Both the position numbers and the translations under genes were made by a program. Positions 12,401 through 25,213 of a stretch of 64,000 bases of DNA are shown here, in pieces. The notes beneath the pieces were generated by a model. It was given only the letters and a program-made list of their open reading frames with translations, was not told the DNA's origin and searched no databases. How positions within the stretch are numbered: position 1 is the first letter of the stretch; each line of letters opens with the position of its first letter. This DNA comes from Escallonia rubra (lineage: Eukaryota > Streptophyta > Magnoliopsida > Escalloniales > Escalloniaceae), in NCBI GenBank assembly GCA_033065855.1, contig JAVXUO010002228.1, forward strand, positions 1-64,000, in the 5' to 3' direction.

Positions 12401-15400
12401 TAGGCAAATTAACCTCTCCCATGGGTCAACTTGTTTAGCTACCTCCATATTCAATCTATTAAGCCAGCCAGACTCAGATCACAAATAAGGTAAAGGTAAA
12501 CTCCTTAATTCGATTCAGACTTTTTGTGCCAAATCACGTAACCTTGCAAGATTTAATAAAAATGAGGAACAACACATGGGCTTTGCTTACTGTGGTCTTA
12601 GAGGATTTGATACTACTTCAAGAGGGGGAAATAAGGGCTATCTGAACCATCTCAAAATTTTGTGGTGAAAAATGCCTGGTCACTTATATATTAGGCTCTG
12701 TGAGCTAGAGAGCAGCTGGCACCAGGCACTTGTGCTTCTAGAAGTTTGAGCTAGATGTTAGCCCCAGAGGAAACATATGCGGAGGTTCTATGGAGATCAA
12801 GGAGGTGAAAGCCAAGTCTTCGGGGTGGAATGTGCATGAGACATGTTGAATCTAACGACATTTCCTCTTCGTTGGGGTAATCCCTTCTCTGGCAAGGACA
12901 AGACACAGTTGCTCAATGGGCCAAACAGTTGATGAGCCTTTGAGTTTAGCTACCAAGCAACAACCTCAGTTCTTCAGAGAATGGACCATGCCAAAGCTTC
13001 AGGATCTACATGGAGTGTACGGTACTGAGCTTGCATAGCTCTGTGTCTCCTGCCTTTGAACCCTGGCGAGCACAGCATGCTGCTCATTCTTGGAAATGTT
13101 AACGGACTAGGATTGGCTGAGCCTAGAGATAGATGTATGGAGTCCAAGCGGCAGAGGCCATTCAAAACTGTATTATCCTATATGCTGTATTTGCTTTCGG
13201 AGCATTGAGATCATTCAAATTTTGTAAGCTGCAGTAAAAATCAGATTCTCTTATACTTAAGAGCACTAGTTATGTTTCTTTGTCTGTCTGCCATCATTTG
13301 GTCTCTTTGTTAATCATGTTGGTTGTGAGTAAGAGCTTTAGTGCTATTACTCTATGCCCATCATATGCTTGCTTTATGACTAGTTGGCCTTATGGTTGTA
13401 GGTGAGGTCTCATTTTTCTACATGAAGGATATAGTACTTAGACTTGCCGACTTGATTAGCGTTCTGCCCCTGGATACTTCTGATGCAAAAGATGTAAGTG
13501 TCAATGAATATGTCTTATTCATGGTAATGCATGTCAATTATATCAAAGGAATTAATATATCTGGCTTTTTGCAAGATTCTGATTTGCCTATTAGGGTTGA
13601 CTATTGGAAAGTTTTAAAAGGATGAGACTTCATTTTTGAGCTTTGCACATTATAAAATCAGCTTTTGATTCTTATGTGAAATAGCACTTTTTATGTAAAG
13701 AAGAAGTGAAGTCTTTCTGTTATGTTCTTCTTGGTCTTTTGTATAATTCTAAAACCCAGGATCTTATACAGGCACTTAGCTTTTTTGTTGAAGAAATTTG
13801 CTAGCACATTTAATAAGCAAAAACTGCACACATCCAATAAGTTTGCGTTTAAGCACTTCAATTTTTTATTTTTTTAAATTTTGGGGGTGAATGAACACAT
13901 TTTATGCTGAACCTTTTACTGGTGGTCTTCCTATTTTTCCAGTTTGTGGGCAGATATGTATGTGCTTGTGAATCCTGTTTCATTTCTTGGATAAGTATGT
14001 GCTTATAGATCCATTTGCTCATGGAGATAGAATTATTGCAGCTTCAGGAGTGTATGGGATCTTCTATTATTTCTACGGGGCCAGAGAAATTACTTATGCT
14101 GCTACCTATATCCTTTAACGACGAGGACCTCACCTGTACAAACATTTGGTTGGTACCTATTTTAAGGATTTATGTTCTCAGATCATCCTTAGGGTTCTTT
14201 ATGGAGCATGTTGTGCCACTGACAGAATCATTGCAACGGGCTTGTCGTAAAGGTACCTACTTGAATGCAGATCAATAGTTTAATGATTTCATAGTTCGAC
14301 TCCATTTAGGTTCTGTTCGTTTTTTGTGTAGGTTCTAGAAAGTTAATTGCGTGCGAAAAACGAAAGATTCAGTGTTTTCGGGCTTTGGCAAAATTATGAA
14401 ACAATGGTGACCCAAAGGAAAACAAATCTATAAAAGAAGCAACTTTGATTTGATATTCATTGTTTGACAGTTAAATCTCTTTGAAAAGATACAGTTGTCA
14501 ACACTGCCCCCCACCCAAAATAAATGAATAAGGGAAAAAGAATATATGAGAATAAAAAATGAATCCAAAGACAGGCAATGGGGATGCCCCAAGGAAGAAC
14601 GCCCCTCCCTAAAGGGAACCTCTTTTTGGAAACTTGTAGGATGATTTATCAACTCAACGAAGCCTTGTTCAAATTACTAGACTCAAGTTCACAGTTATGC
14701 GTTGACTAGTGTCATATCTTTTGTTAAGCTTGAGTCTCAAGTGTTATCATGTTTTCTTTACCATCTATGTTTTTTTGTTGTTATTACGATAGTGCTTCTT
14801 TATTCCAATTGAGGTTGCAATCACCAGAACAAAGTTCCATTTGGACATAGTTTTTCTTATTTCTTTGTTTGCTTTGAATATTCCTCTATCCTTTTTTGGT
14901 TGATGTTTTTGTTTTTGGTATCCAGTGGTTGCAGTTAAGGGTTAACGAGAATATTATTTTATAGTCAGTGTTCCATTCGTTTCTCGTGTGAAGAAATATG
15001 CAGTCCCATACTTGTCTCTATTTTCTATTTACCAATTACTTTAAAAGCTCTGGCGTTGACCTTACTTACCCCAAACCAAAGGAAAAAAGAGAAATTTTCC
15101 ATATTTGACTTTTCACATAGAATAGGATGAAAGTTTTGAGACATCTACAGGAACCAATAAATGTAAGAAAGAATGATATATGAATGTCATATCTGTCTTG
15201 CACGTCATGTATTAGCTGGCAATCATCCAATTCTAGCATAAGTGAGCTGTTATACATCAACGTAGGAGGAACTACATTTGGTGAATAGGACGCATTATTT
15301 CCTTTTGGAGACTTTATATAGTTTTTATTATTTGTATGAGATGCTTTATTGAACCCTATAGATATATTTAAATTGACTGAGGCAAACTGACATGGAGACT

Positions 15401-18400
15401 CATTTCTACTATCTTGCTAAGGCTTGAGATCCAGTTTAGGGAATAGGATGCACTGTTCTTTTATCGATACTTTGTTTCGTTATGCAATAATTGGATGAAT
15501 GCCTCCATTTAAACTGTACGCATAAAAGTTTAATGATGCAAAAATTTTGTTGTGACTCATACCTATATGTTGCTGAGGCTCGTGGAGAGACGCCCAGTTT
15601 CATTGATGTACTCTTGACGATAGTCTGTTTGAAGTCGTTATATTCAGTTCAAGTTAAAAATTGATGAGCTTTGACTGCTTATGAACTTATGTCCTACTAG
15701 AACGAGGGACAAAGTCATTGATGTTTTTGTTGAATCATCAAATTTTGCTGTGGTTACCTGCTGACTTTGATCTTTGGTTTTTAAGCTAGGGGTTGCAGTA
15801 GTCAAATTTTTTTGCCTATGTCTGGAATTTAATGTTTTGCTCTTTGCCAGTTAAAAAGTCAGTAATTCGACAAGATCTGCAGGCTCGTGCCCAGGAGTGT
15901 TGGGGATTATTACCTGCCTTTTGTCGCCATCCGACCGACACTTACAAGAATTTTGGACGATTGGCCAAACTTTTGATACCTTATCTCAAGAAGGACTCCT
16001 TCATGCTTGAAATTATTGCCATTTCTTTGCAGGTTTTTTTTTCTAATTTGCATTACATTAGTGCGTGAACTTCTTAACAGTTTTTTTTGTGCCTAATGTG
16101 AAATTAATATATCCTCTTATTGTTTATTCTGTCTGTACTCATAGGAACTTGTGAATCAAAACAGAAGTGTACTTAGATCCGGTGAGGGTGCTGATAACTC
16201 AGTGAAGGTCTCAATGATGGCTGACGTAAGCGATCTAGCATTAAAGGTTGAAGACAAGCCCTCTTATTCGGAAAAAGTTGCCAGCAAAAATATTAGGGCT
16301 TTGGCGTCATATTCCAAGGAGTTGCTTCAGGCTCTTATCGATGTCTTATTTATAGCACCTCGTGAAAAGCGCTCATATCTGAAGGTTCTCCATTGTTTTT
16401 CATCTATTACTTTGAAATGGTCAAATATATGGTTGTTATTAAAACACGATATGCATTAACATGGTATCAGAGATCATGGTAGGGCAAGGCCTGGGTTCGA
16501 TTCTTCCCGTCTGCATTTGTCCCCATTTGCGTGTTTCTTGTTGTTTTGCAATCTTGCAAAACCAGAGCTTTGATACTATGTTATCTGTTACTCTAAAAGA
16601 TTAAGCTTTTAAAAAAGTGGTCCAGCAATGTATTTTATGCTTAACGAATGCTACAAGACATTTCTCACTAGTAATTATCATTCAAGTTTAATATTTTCTG
16701 TAAAAGGGAACAGCAGTGCTGGTTTTCCTGTATGATTTTCAGCACACTTTCTTGTTATTGAGATAGTTTGATTTTTCTTCTTATCTTTCTTTTTCAAATT
16801 TGAATCAGGATGCAATTAAATGCTTGGTATCCATCACTGATTCTTCAGTGACCAAAAAAATATTTGTTTCCTCGCTTGAGAGGTTTCAGCTCATCAATGA
16901 TATGGGTGAATGTGGAGAGCCAGGAATTTCTGTCAGTGCTTCAGTTGAAAAGAAAAGCAATTCAACTTCTAATGGAAAAGAAGCAAATAGGTGAGAGTAC
17001 GTTCTTTTTTTAATCCAAAGTACTTGTTCACCGCCCCCGCCAACCCCCTACTCCCCACCCCCTGCCCCCCAAGTTGTAGAATTAGTGAGTCCCTGGATAT
17101 CATTATAACGGTGCCGTTCTATGCATTCTTTTGGAAGAAATATCACGAGCCTTCTAGTAGCTCCAAATATCCTTTAAGTACCTGGCTCGGTAATTTTTTT
17201 CTCTTGGAAAGTTCCGTTGTTTTTAGCAGCTTGGTAGTTGATACCAGTTATCTTTTTCCTTCTTAGACAACTGTATGATTGGGGCACCAAAGGGTGGTGC
17301 GACTAAAGCCTAAGACCTATACCAAATAGCTGTCCAAATAGGCTAAAAGTACTGCGTTGAGAAGACCTAGTTTCTTCCATCAACAAAAGTACTAGTTTCA
17401 TCAAAAGAAAATTTAAGATGTGGTATGTAAATTTCCTCGTTCTCAAATGCACTACTTACACCCCAGGGTCTCCACGTAATCCATTCAGGAGCCTTACATT
17501 GTAACACATTCTTCCCTCTTCCCCTTTCATAAGTGGCCAACTTGAAAGAAACCCACACCATGCTCAAAAGAGCAAAGCGCATTTCATAACTCCTTGCAGC
17601 TAGGACATGATTAAGCATGCAGGTGTTAATCATAATTGTATATCTCGTTTATCCCTTTTTTATGTACTTGTTAAAGCAAGAAAAGGAACAACAAATTATG
17701 GGTGAATTTGACTTATCCCCTTATTTTTTAAGCTTATTGTAGTCATTTCCCTTGTTTTGAGGAGTGTATATGTTTATGGTGGATAGTGCTTACCTTTAGT
17801 GCAAAATAACCATCTCGCATATTGGGGGAACGATGTTTCGAAATATGCCTGCTTATGGATTCGTTAATGCAAATATTTTTTGTATAAAGAAATCCCTGCT
17901 CCCTTTCTGGCAAATTTTAGTATTTCTATGTCGTTGAAGTCCTCTTTTTTACACCCCTTTCAGAATTAGATGAAAGGTTGAGGACACAGTGAAGTTCTTG
18001 AAGGGAGCTGGAACAATAATTGAGTCAAAATATACAGTTGTGGGGATCTGTCCTGGGTGACTTTGTTTACTTATTTTATGCTTCTAACCCACTTTTGCTG
18101 AATATCAGCCCAGATGTCTTTTCTAAGTTTAGATGATAGTATATTTGAAGTAAATGTTAAGATTTTGGAATTAGACATTAATACTCACCTGGACACTAGA
18201 ATGATAAAACTAATCTATATGGAAGGGTTGCATTTTTGGTGATAAGTTTGTTATTGCTCTTATACAAGACATATGGCACTGTATAATTTCTTACAGATGT
18301 CTGATCCTGGAGCTAGCAGCTTCTATAGTTGAAGGAGCTAGTGAAGATCTCATTGATCTACTCTTTAACTTCATCAGACACACTTTGCAGGTATGGCGAT

Positions 18401-21400
18401 AACCCAATACCTCTGCATGATCTGTTTTAATCACTAGTACTGAGGATATTTCGAGCAACTAACTTAATGCAAATTTTGGTCTTTCATGATTTTTACTTCA
18501 TTAAGGAAACTGATGAGATCGGTCAGTGTGAAGCATACCTTGCTCTTAACAAAATTTTAGAGGTCGGTACTTGTAATTTGCCACTGACAAACAATGGCAA
18601 GTTCCAGAAACTTAATACTCACAATGTTAATTTTATGATGTGTTTTAGGAGCACCCTCGGTTTTGTTCTTCAAAGTATGATGAACTGATGGAACTGTTGC
18701 TTGGTCTGAAGTCTCCGGAGGATATCTCATCACTTAGAAGTCGTTTTGCTTGCTTTCAAACCCTGTTGGTTCACGCGATAAAGGTCAGAAGTTCCTCTAT
18801 GTTAGCAAACGATTGGGGATTCTAATATCGCAGCTTTTTGTAGTTTTTTAAGATTTTAAATTGCAAGTGTTATTTGATAAAAGCTAAAGGATAAGCAATC
18901 TAAGCACCTGTGTAAGCGAGGCATAATTTGTAATGGATGTGTTTATTTGTCATGAAATGCAAACACGATTGGAATTTTAAACTCAATGAAGTTGGGAAGT
19001 TGTTATGGCAAGCCTCATCATGTCTATATCGTAAGCTTGTCAACCCTAATAACACGGTTAGTGTAGTGGTAAATATCATGTGTATAGACTACTGAATCGT
19101 TGTTGAAACGTAGTTGTGCTCATCTTTCTATGGTATAGCATAAAATTATTTTCTCTGAAGAACCATCTGTTTATTAAACTTATGTGAAAGAACTAGGGAA
19201 AGGGACGCAAGATAGTACAACATAACTTGTTTTTCATCTGCTAAAGTTAACTTCGAGTTTATGTGGGACAAACTACCTTAAAATACCTTGCTTGTTATCT
19301 GAGTTTTTAGAATTTCTTTAGTGATTTAATCATCCCCCTTTTGAAACTTTCACGTAATTACCCTGACAGCAACAGCTATCTCTCTATCTTATATATAAAA
19401 GTTGAATTTAATCAGAACTCCTATGTTCTTTATGCAGAGCTTGGATCAGGAAGATACAAAGGCTTTTCTTATACTCAACGAGATTATACTCGCACTAAAA
19501 GATGTAAGAGCTACTTCCTAGATTTATGAATGCTATCATGTGTTTTTACCTTCTACATTTAAGGCTGCTACCACGTATGTTTACTCACAGATGCAGTAAG
19601 CACTGGTGAAGACTTTGGGAAAGTTTGAACTATGCATGGGTTCTATCTTGTATTTAAAGTTTGATTTAATTGTAGTTATACATGTAATTGAGGATTTATT
19701 AGGAGTCTAGAATTGTTTTAATATGTTTCTTTCTGTCCAAGATGCTATTCCTATTAAATAATATATAGTGTTTGATGTAAGCAAGTCCCTCCTTTTCCCT
19801 CTTTCTTTTGCAACACCCCTTTTACCCATTGTGTGCCCGCTCTGGTTCTCCATCACAATTACCCAAGGTTAAGAAGCATAGTCACTTTCCAAACAACCCT
19901 TCTTTTATTGGCTTAAATCATTGTGTTGCAAGATCTTGTACTTGGCAATTTGGTTTGGTCTTCTTGCTGATTGGTTTGCAAAATCAGGATCAGCCAGGGT
20001 ATTTCAAGGAAAGAAGGAAGTCGTTTTGAAATTAGAAAGAAGGGGGACATGTTTCCTCTAGCTATTAGTGACATAGTAGTTAACACTTGTTGCTAAAGGT
20101 AACATGTCTTAGCTTCCTTATCTTCGAGGAAGTCTACTTTTTCGGTGTATGAAGATATCTTTTTAGTTGTCATAATCGCAGCTTTAACGACAGTATTTTG
20201 ACCTCATTTCTTCTCCTACTCAGTTCTGCAATATTTCAGGCTGATGTTCTGCATTAGTTATTGCCATCGTCTTATTGCAATACATGTTAGTAATTTGTAT
20301 GCTTCAAATACAGTCCAAGGAAGAAGGTAGGAAAGCAGCTTACGATATCCTGATTGAGATAGGCTCCAGCTTGCGAAACTCATTAGACGCTACTTCTGGT
20401 GGACCTTATCACAAACTCATCAGCATGGTAATGCATTACCATCACTTTCTTGGAAATGATTGGTCTAAGTATCTCAAAAAATTCATTAAATATCCTTGCC
20501 TGATGCGTACAATTTTGGATACGGAAAGTATTAATGTAGCCCACCCCAACTAGCTTGGGGAGAAGGTTTAGTTGAATTGTTTTGGTCATTGCCTGATGTC
20601 ACTGCCTGAGTATTTACTTTGTTTAATTATCAATCATAGACTCTATTGAATTGTGTAGCTCCAAGGTTTGAGTTGGTCTTCAAAATACTGTAGATAGATT
20701 GAACCAAGATGTTAGCCAGGTTCCACTGGATTAAAATGACACTAAGACCCTGATCTTTTTCTTAAGTTTGCATATTATGTGATAGTAAGGAACAATCAAG
20801 GACTAGGAGTTGCTTCATCATCTCGACATCACTAGTAGTTTAGTAGTATTGGCTGCCTATTTCAAAATAGAGAAGAGTGGTGTTCAAGTGCCAGTCATGA
20901 TTGTGTATGTAATACTTCCAAGAGATCAGACTGCCAAAGTTTTAGTTAGCACAAGAAAATGTGATCGCGATAGTACTTGAGATAATTCTTAGCTGTCCTG
21001 AAATTCATCATACTTCTTCTTGTCTTATTTCATCTAATAATCCATACCGTTCATCTCTCTAAAGTGGAAACCCCCTTTTGGACGGAGCTTCTGTGCATGG
21101 TGCTTGATCAGATTTCCAATCGTCTATCCAAATTTCCAAACCAAATTTGACCCCTTCCTCCATCATTCCTGTCAACTTGATGTTCTTGGCGAGTTCTTTC
21201 TTTCAACTTAATGACTATCATCTGTTCATCTCCTTCGTGTATCGTGGGTTTCATGACTTGTCCTATCTCTATGTTCCTTCCTGCATTAATTTAGACCGTC
21301 TTTGCAACATTCAGATAACAGGCTATCTCTCTGGATCCTCTCCTCACATAAAGAGCGGAGCAGTGTCTGCACTCTCTGTTCTTGTTCACAGTAATACAGA

Positions 21401-23819
21401 TATCTGTTGTTCGATGCCTGATCTAGTGCCATCTGTTTTGGAGTTGTTGCAGAGTAAAGCTACTGAAGTTATAAAAGTGAGTGTTTCCCAAATTCCTGAT
21501 GCATAATCCAAATTTCTGTTCAATGCTTACGAGCTCATTTTTTTAACTTTGAACAGGCTGTTTTGGGCTTCGTGAAAGTGCTAGTTTTGAGCCTTCAAGC
21601 AAATGACTTACGGGATTTTCTCCCCAATATTATCAACAGAATTCTCCCATGGTCATCTATTTCGCGGAATCATTTTAGATCAAAAGTATGTATACTACCC
21701 CAGACTACCAAACGAAGGGAAAATTAGGAAAAAGAGCATGTATTCATCTTTATTCAAGGCATGGTTTGAATGGGGTAGGAGTCAGAATGTGGGAAGGTTT
21801 GGGGTGTTATATGAGGAGGTGTAAATGGGATCTTCGTTTTCCAACCACCCTTCTGATATGGACTTTCTTGTAGCGCCTTTACAAAGTACCCTGTACACCC
21901 TTGTGTTTTTTATGTTTCGTTACGGAGTACCCTGTTCACCCTTGTCTTTTTTGTGTTTTTTAAGTTTGAGGATCATCCTATTTCTTTATAAACATGTACA
22001 CTCACGCACTTGTTTAGTGCAGCGAAAAGGGAGAGGGATTCATCTAACTTTTCTTTTTGGGGTCATGGATGGGATGGGGGCAAGAAATGTGATGTGCATA
22101 TGTGGTAGGATTAAATTGGGAGTCTTTGGAAGGGCAAAGCTTCTGCAGCTTCAGCCTGCACGGCATTGTTGTCATCCTTTATGCATATGTTATTCCCTGA
22201 GAAATTTTTTAGACGCAATTGCTCATTGCTATTACAGGTCACAGTCATCCTGGAGATCATGATGCGGAAATGTGGTTCAGCAGCCGTGAAGTTACTTGCA
22301 CCCGATAAGTACAGGAATTTTGTGAAGAGCGTTTTAGAGGTGTTTCTTCTCCCATTTTTTTTAGAATAATTGCCAAGTTGACCCTCAAACTATGGCTGCT
22401 GCGCCAATTTTCGTTCCAATATAAGATATAATCAGTAAATATATTCCTCAAACCAAAGCGATTGAAGCATTGAGTTATAATGTCATCCTTCCCAGTTGGA
22501 AAAGAACCTGTAAAGCCACCAGGTACAAAAGTTTGAAGATTTCATCTCCTTGTATCTTTCAGTTCATTTCTCTGTTCTATCTCACACACTACTACCTTAG
22601 AGTCAGAGATACGCCAAACAGGTCAAATGAGACCATTCACCTTATAAGAGGTTTACCTTCTTCCTCAAATACCCCTTGCACCACTGAACACCAGCGTTCT
22701 GTCACAGTGAAACATCGTTGTTGTGAACACTTTCAATGTTTTTAGTCCAAATCATATCACGAACATGGGGTATGATGCCTTTCACGGTGCTTTCTAGCAG
22801 AGATGTACTGGAAGGACTGCATTGGTATATTATCCATCAGTTCAATATCGTGGCAATTGTAAGGATGGGCTTCTCATTCATGGTCTGGAAGACACTGTAA
22901 AGGCATTTCTAGTTTCATTTCCTAAATAGATATTGTATGCTTGTGTTAAAGAGTACATAACTCACTGCATAAGGCCTCAAATTGCCTAATTTGATTCTTT
23001 ATGTGACTGCATGCAAATCAACGGGTACGGTGTGGAACTCATTGGCTGTCCACGAATTTGAGTAGCCAAAGTTCGTCTTTGATGAAGCCAGTGCAAGATC
23101 TAAAAGCTTGGAATGTGTTCGGCAAGGGTTGAACCCTCACTACTTTGATACCATGAAAGGCCAGATTGGTTTTGCTTATTTAGACTATGGGTCTTATTAT
23201 AATACAATGACTAGCATTCGAATTCGCATAGAAAATTCATGTTTGTTTTAGCAGTACATTTTAAGAAATGTACATTCATATGGATGTACATCCAGCTCGA
23301 TCTGTGTTTTTAAATACCTTCCTTGGTGGATGTGGAAACGGTATCTAAGCTCTTACAATGCTTGCAGAATCGTCATGGCAAGACGGATTCCAAGGAACCT
23401 GGCAGTACAGAAATAGAGCCACCAATTTCAGACACATCTACGAACAGGTCTGATTTTCATACACTACTGGTAATTTTTACATAGGATCTCCGATTAATGA
23501 GGGTTCTCCTAATTCCTTTGAACATTATTTCAGTAGGTGGAAAAATAGACGAGGCAAAGAGGGAAACTTGTCAAAGGTAGAGGATCAAATTAAATCTAGA
23601 AAGAGGAAGAGGGAGGAGAGATGGAAAGGCTTCTCCCCTAGTGCAAATGAGTCTCGTAAATCTGCAGGTAGCGGTAACAGTGTGAAACGGGTGAAAGAAC
23701 ATTCTTTTCGTCAGAAATCAACCCAGGGTCTGTCACAAGGAGTAAGAAGTAACAAAAGGAAGATTATCAGCAGTGATCTGCCAGGCGGAAAGAGAAGAAT
23801 GGGTGGGAAAAAAAGATGA
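6445..23819 (+). CDS. RRP12: RRP12-like protein (NUC173 domain, ARM/HEAT repeats), 18 coding exons
   Basis: Nucleolar/nuclear ribosome-biogenesis factor; yeast Rrp12 acts in pre-rRNA processing and pre-ribosome export. Exons: 6445-6945, 7502-8045, 8876-9127, 13402-13493, 14042-14252, 15851-16032, 16145-16384, 16809-16990, 18297-18390, 18506-18562, 18649-18783, 19438-19503, 20314-20427, 21315-21476, 21557-21685, 22238-22339, 23368-23447, 23534-23819. All junctions keep phase and give 1142 residues. Residues 1-167 are GC-rich and alanine-rich (DICQQLLHRYGKSAAAQHRH). The NUC173 signature is near residues 540-610 (ECWGLLPAFCRHPTDTYKNF, then VNQN). Residues 970-1020 contain the conserved LPWSS...HFRSKVTVILEIM block. 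The last ~90 residues are a basic tail (KSRKRKREERWKG, GGKRRMGGKKR). ATG at 6445 is the first in-frame ATG; an A/C-rich leader with AAACCC motifs precedes it. Introns not listed separately hold nothing recognised. The C-terminal frame is uncertain (see findings). Confidence 0.9.
10034..10110. repeat. two 37-bp near-identical copies, 40-bp period
   Basis: CCATTGGCACCAATGAGG followed by TTTG-TGAGAGAAAAA occurs at 10034-10070 and again at 10074-10110 with a few changes. It lies in the long third intron of the RRP12-like gene. The first 15 bases form an imperfect palindrome around GGCACC. Confidence 0.75.
10440..13160. other. foreign-looking block in RRP12-like intron 3; possible organellar insertion
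   Basis: Intron 3 spans 9128-13401, far longer than its neighbours. Its middle is less AT-rich than the flanks, rich in GAAAGAAAGG, AAGACTGC and CTCTTACT-type purine/pyrimidine clusters, and lacks the T-rich texture of the other introns. That style resembles plant mitochondrial non-coding DNA, so a nuclear mitochondrial insertion (NUMT) is my leading guess. I recognise no mitochondrial gene in it. The longest frame, 11594-11827 on the reverse strand (77 codons), has no family I know. A decayed retroelement is the alternative. Confidence 0.3.
16456..16583. repeat. small element with tRNA-Met-like inverted ends in an RRP12-like intron
   Basis: The left end TTAACATGGTATCAGAGAT (16456-16474) and the right end, AGAGCTTTGATACTATGTTA on the + strand (16564-16583), are inverted copies of one sequence. 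TGGTATCAGAG matches the 3' end complement of initiator tRNA-Met used as a retroelement primer site. GGGTTCGATTC inside resembles a tRNA B box. It sits within intron 7 (16385-16808). This is either a SINE/TRIM-like remnant or a MITE. Confidence 0.5.
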
Positions 23820-24640
23820 TGCAGATGCAAGACCTGCTTCCAGATCTAGTTTGCCCCCAAAAGAATGGGAAGAAATCGCAGAAAAGTTGAACAGTTTGAA
23901 AGCTTGGGGACGCGTAGCAAGAAGCCACTGCACGTGGAATGAGCTTGTACCTCCAGAGAACCCCTTTTGGCAGAATGAGCAATGCAATGCTGTGGTACGT
24001 CGCGGTAGTGGATTGGTCTCATGCGTGTTGAAAATTTAGTGTTCCCCCGGTGGCTAGATGGCCGTGGCAAAAATATATACAATCGCGTTAGTTGTCTAGG
24101 GAAGCAATGCAAGCTGCAAATATTTGATGTAAAATGTATTTGTGTTTGTGTGGATGTTCTTAGTACCGTGACTCCTTGAGTGAAATTCAGCATTTTACTC
24201 GGATAGACTCGTATTGTTAAAGTTTTGTATCAAAAAGGAAAATCCGGGGTAATTTGAGGAAGAACTTACAGACTGAAAATGGCAATGTCTTCGGTAAATT
24301 ACAAACTGGAAATAAATTGTAATGAGTAATGAGGTGAATTTTGGTTGATATGTACGTTAACAGTTTCTTATATTGTGGATATTGGTATTCTCACACTACT
24401 TTGGAATTGGTCCACCCCATTTTGCCGTCAAAGGTTGGAAAAATGACCTTTTGGGGTAACTAGTATAGTTGTAAGAGTCCCTCGTATCATTCTCCTTATT
24501 CTTATAACTCAACGTACTACAATATAAGATAACCATCAAAGGTGAGGCCATTATTTTCACCATTTTGTATCATCATGTCGTGTATAAATTTTTGTACTTG
24601 AATGTATTATTAGCAATAAATTTTAATTGAGGTGATAGCT
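23820..24640. other. 3' flank of the RRP12-like gene
   Basis: The first ~220 bases stay open in the +1 frame (see findings). Beyond that the DNA is AT-rich, with AATAAA-like motifs near 24305 and 24613 that could serve in 3' end formation. No other gene is seen. Confidence 0.4.
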
Positions 24641-25213
24641 AACATTGTCTCTCTTCGTCGAAACAATTCCCCCTCCCTCCAATCCTTCTAAAACCTAATT
24701 TGATTATGCCTCCACCGTTGGCATGTAAATCTTTTCTAGGTTCTATTGAATCGCAAGGTGGGTCGGGGTTTATGTCACTTTCCTGGATTGGTAGTGGTTG
24801 TTGGTATGGAGGTAAGTCTTCCAGTTGGTTTCTAGGGTGTAGGTGTTGTGTTGCCACAGCTCCCGAGGACAGGTAGGTGTACGATAAGGCCGGATCAGAA
24901 TCTCTTGCTGTAACCATGGTTACAGCAAGAGTGTTGTCCCATGTTGCTGTGAGAGAGTGAAGAGAGAGAATCATAGTTACAACAGGGGATCCTGATCCGG
25001 TGAGGCCATAAGGCCATGGGATGAGGATGTAGCTCTAAGCTAGGGTATGTCCCTCCCCCTTCCACCTAGTTAGGTGCTTCTCTGTTTTTGGTTTTGGATT
25101 TTGTGGCGTGTATGGTGTAGTCGTCAATTGAGAGTGTATTTTAGGCTAGGGTTTGTCCCTCCCTCTTCCCCCAAGCTTGGTTCCCTCTTTGTTTTTCTTT
25201 TTCGGTTGTTGTT
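24641..25213. repeat. older repeat, left part, split by the solo LTR
   Basis: Moderately GC-rich DNA with GGTGTTG/GTGGTTG-type runs. Two imperfect copies of GCTAGGGT-TGTCCCTCCC are present (about 25039 and 25144). The same GGTGTTG/GTGGTGG texture resumes at 26680-26950 to the right of the LTR, as expected if the LTR inserted into one earlier sequence. An open frame at 24639-24974 on the reverse strand has no recognisable domain. Confidence 0.35.

Noticed and set aside
19041-19100. tRNA-like A-box GGTTAGTGTAGTGGTAA
   Set aside because: No B box and no cloverleaf could be built downstream; not called as a tRNA or SINE.
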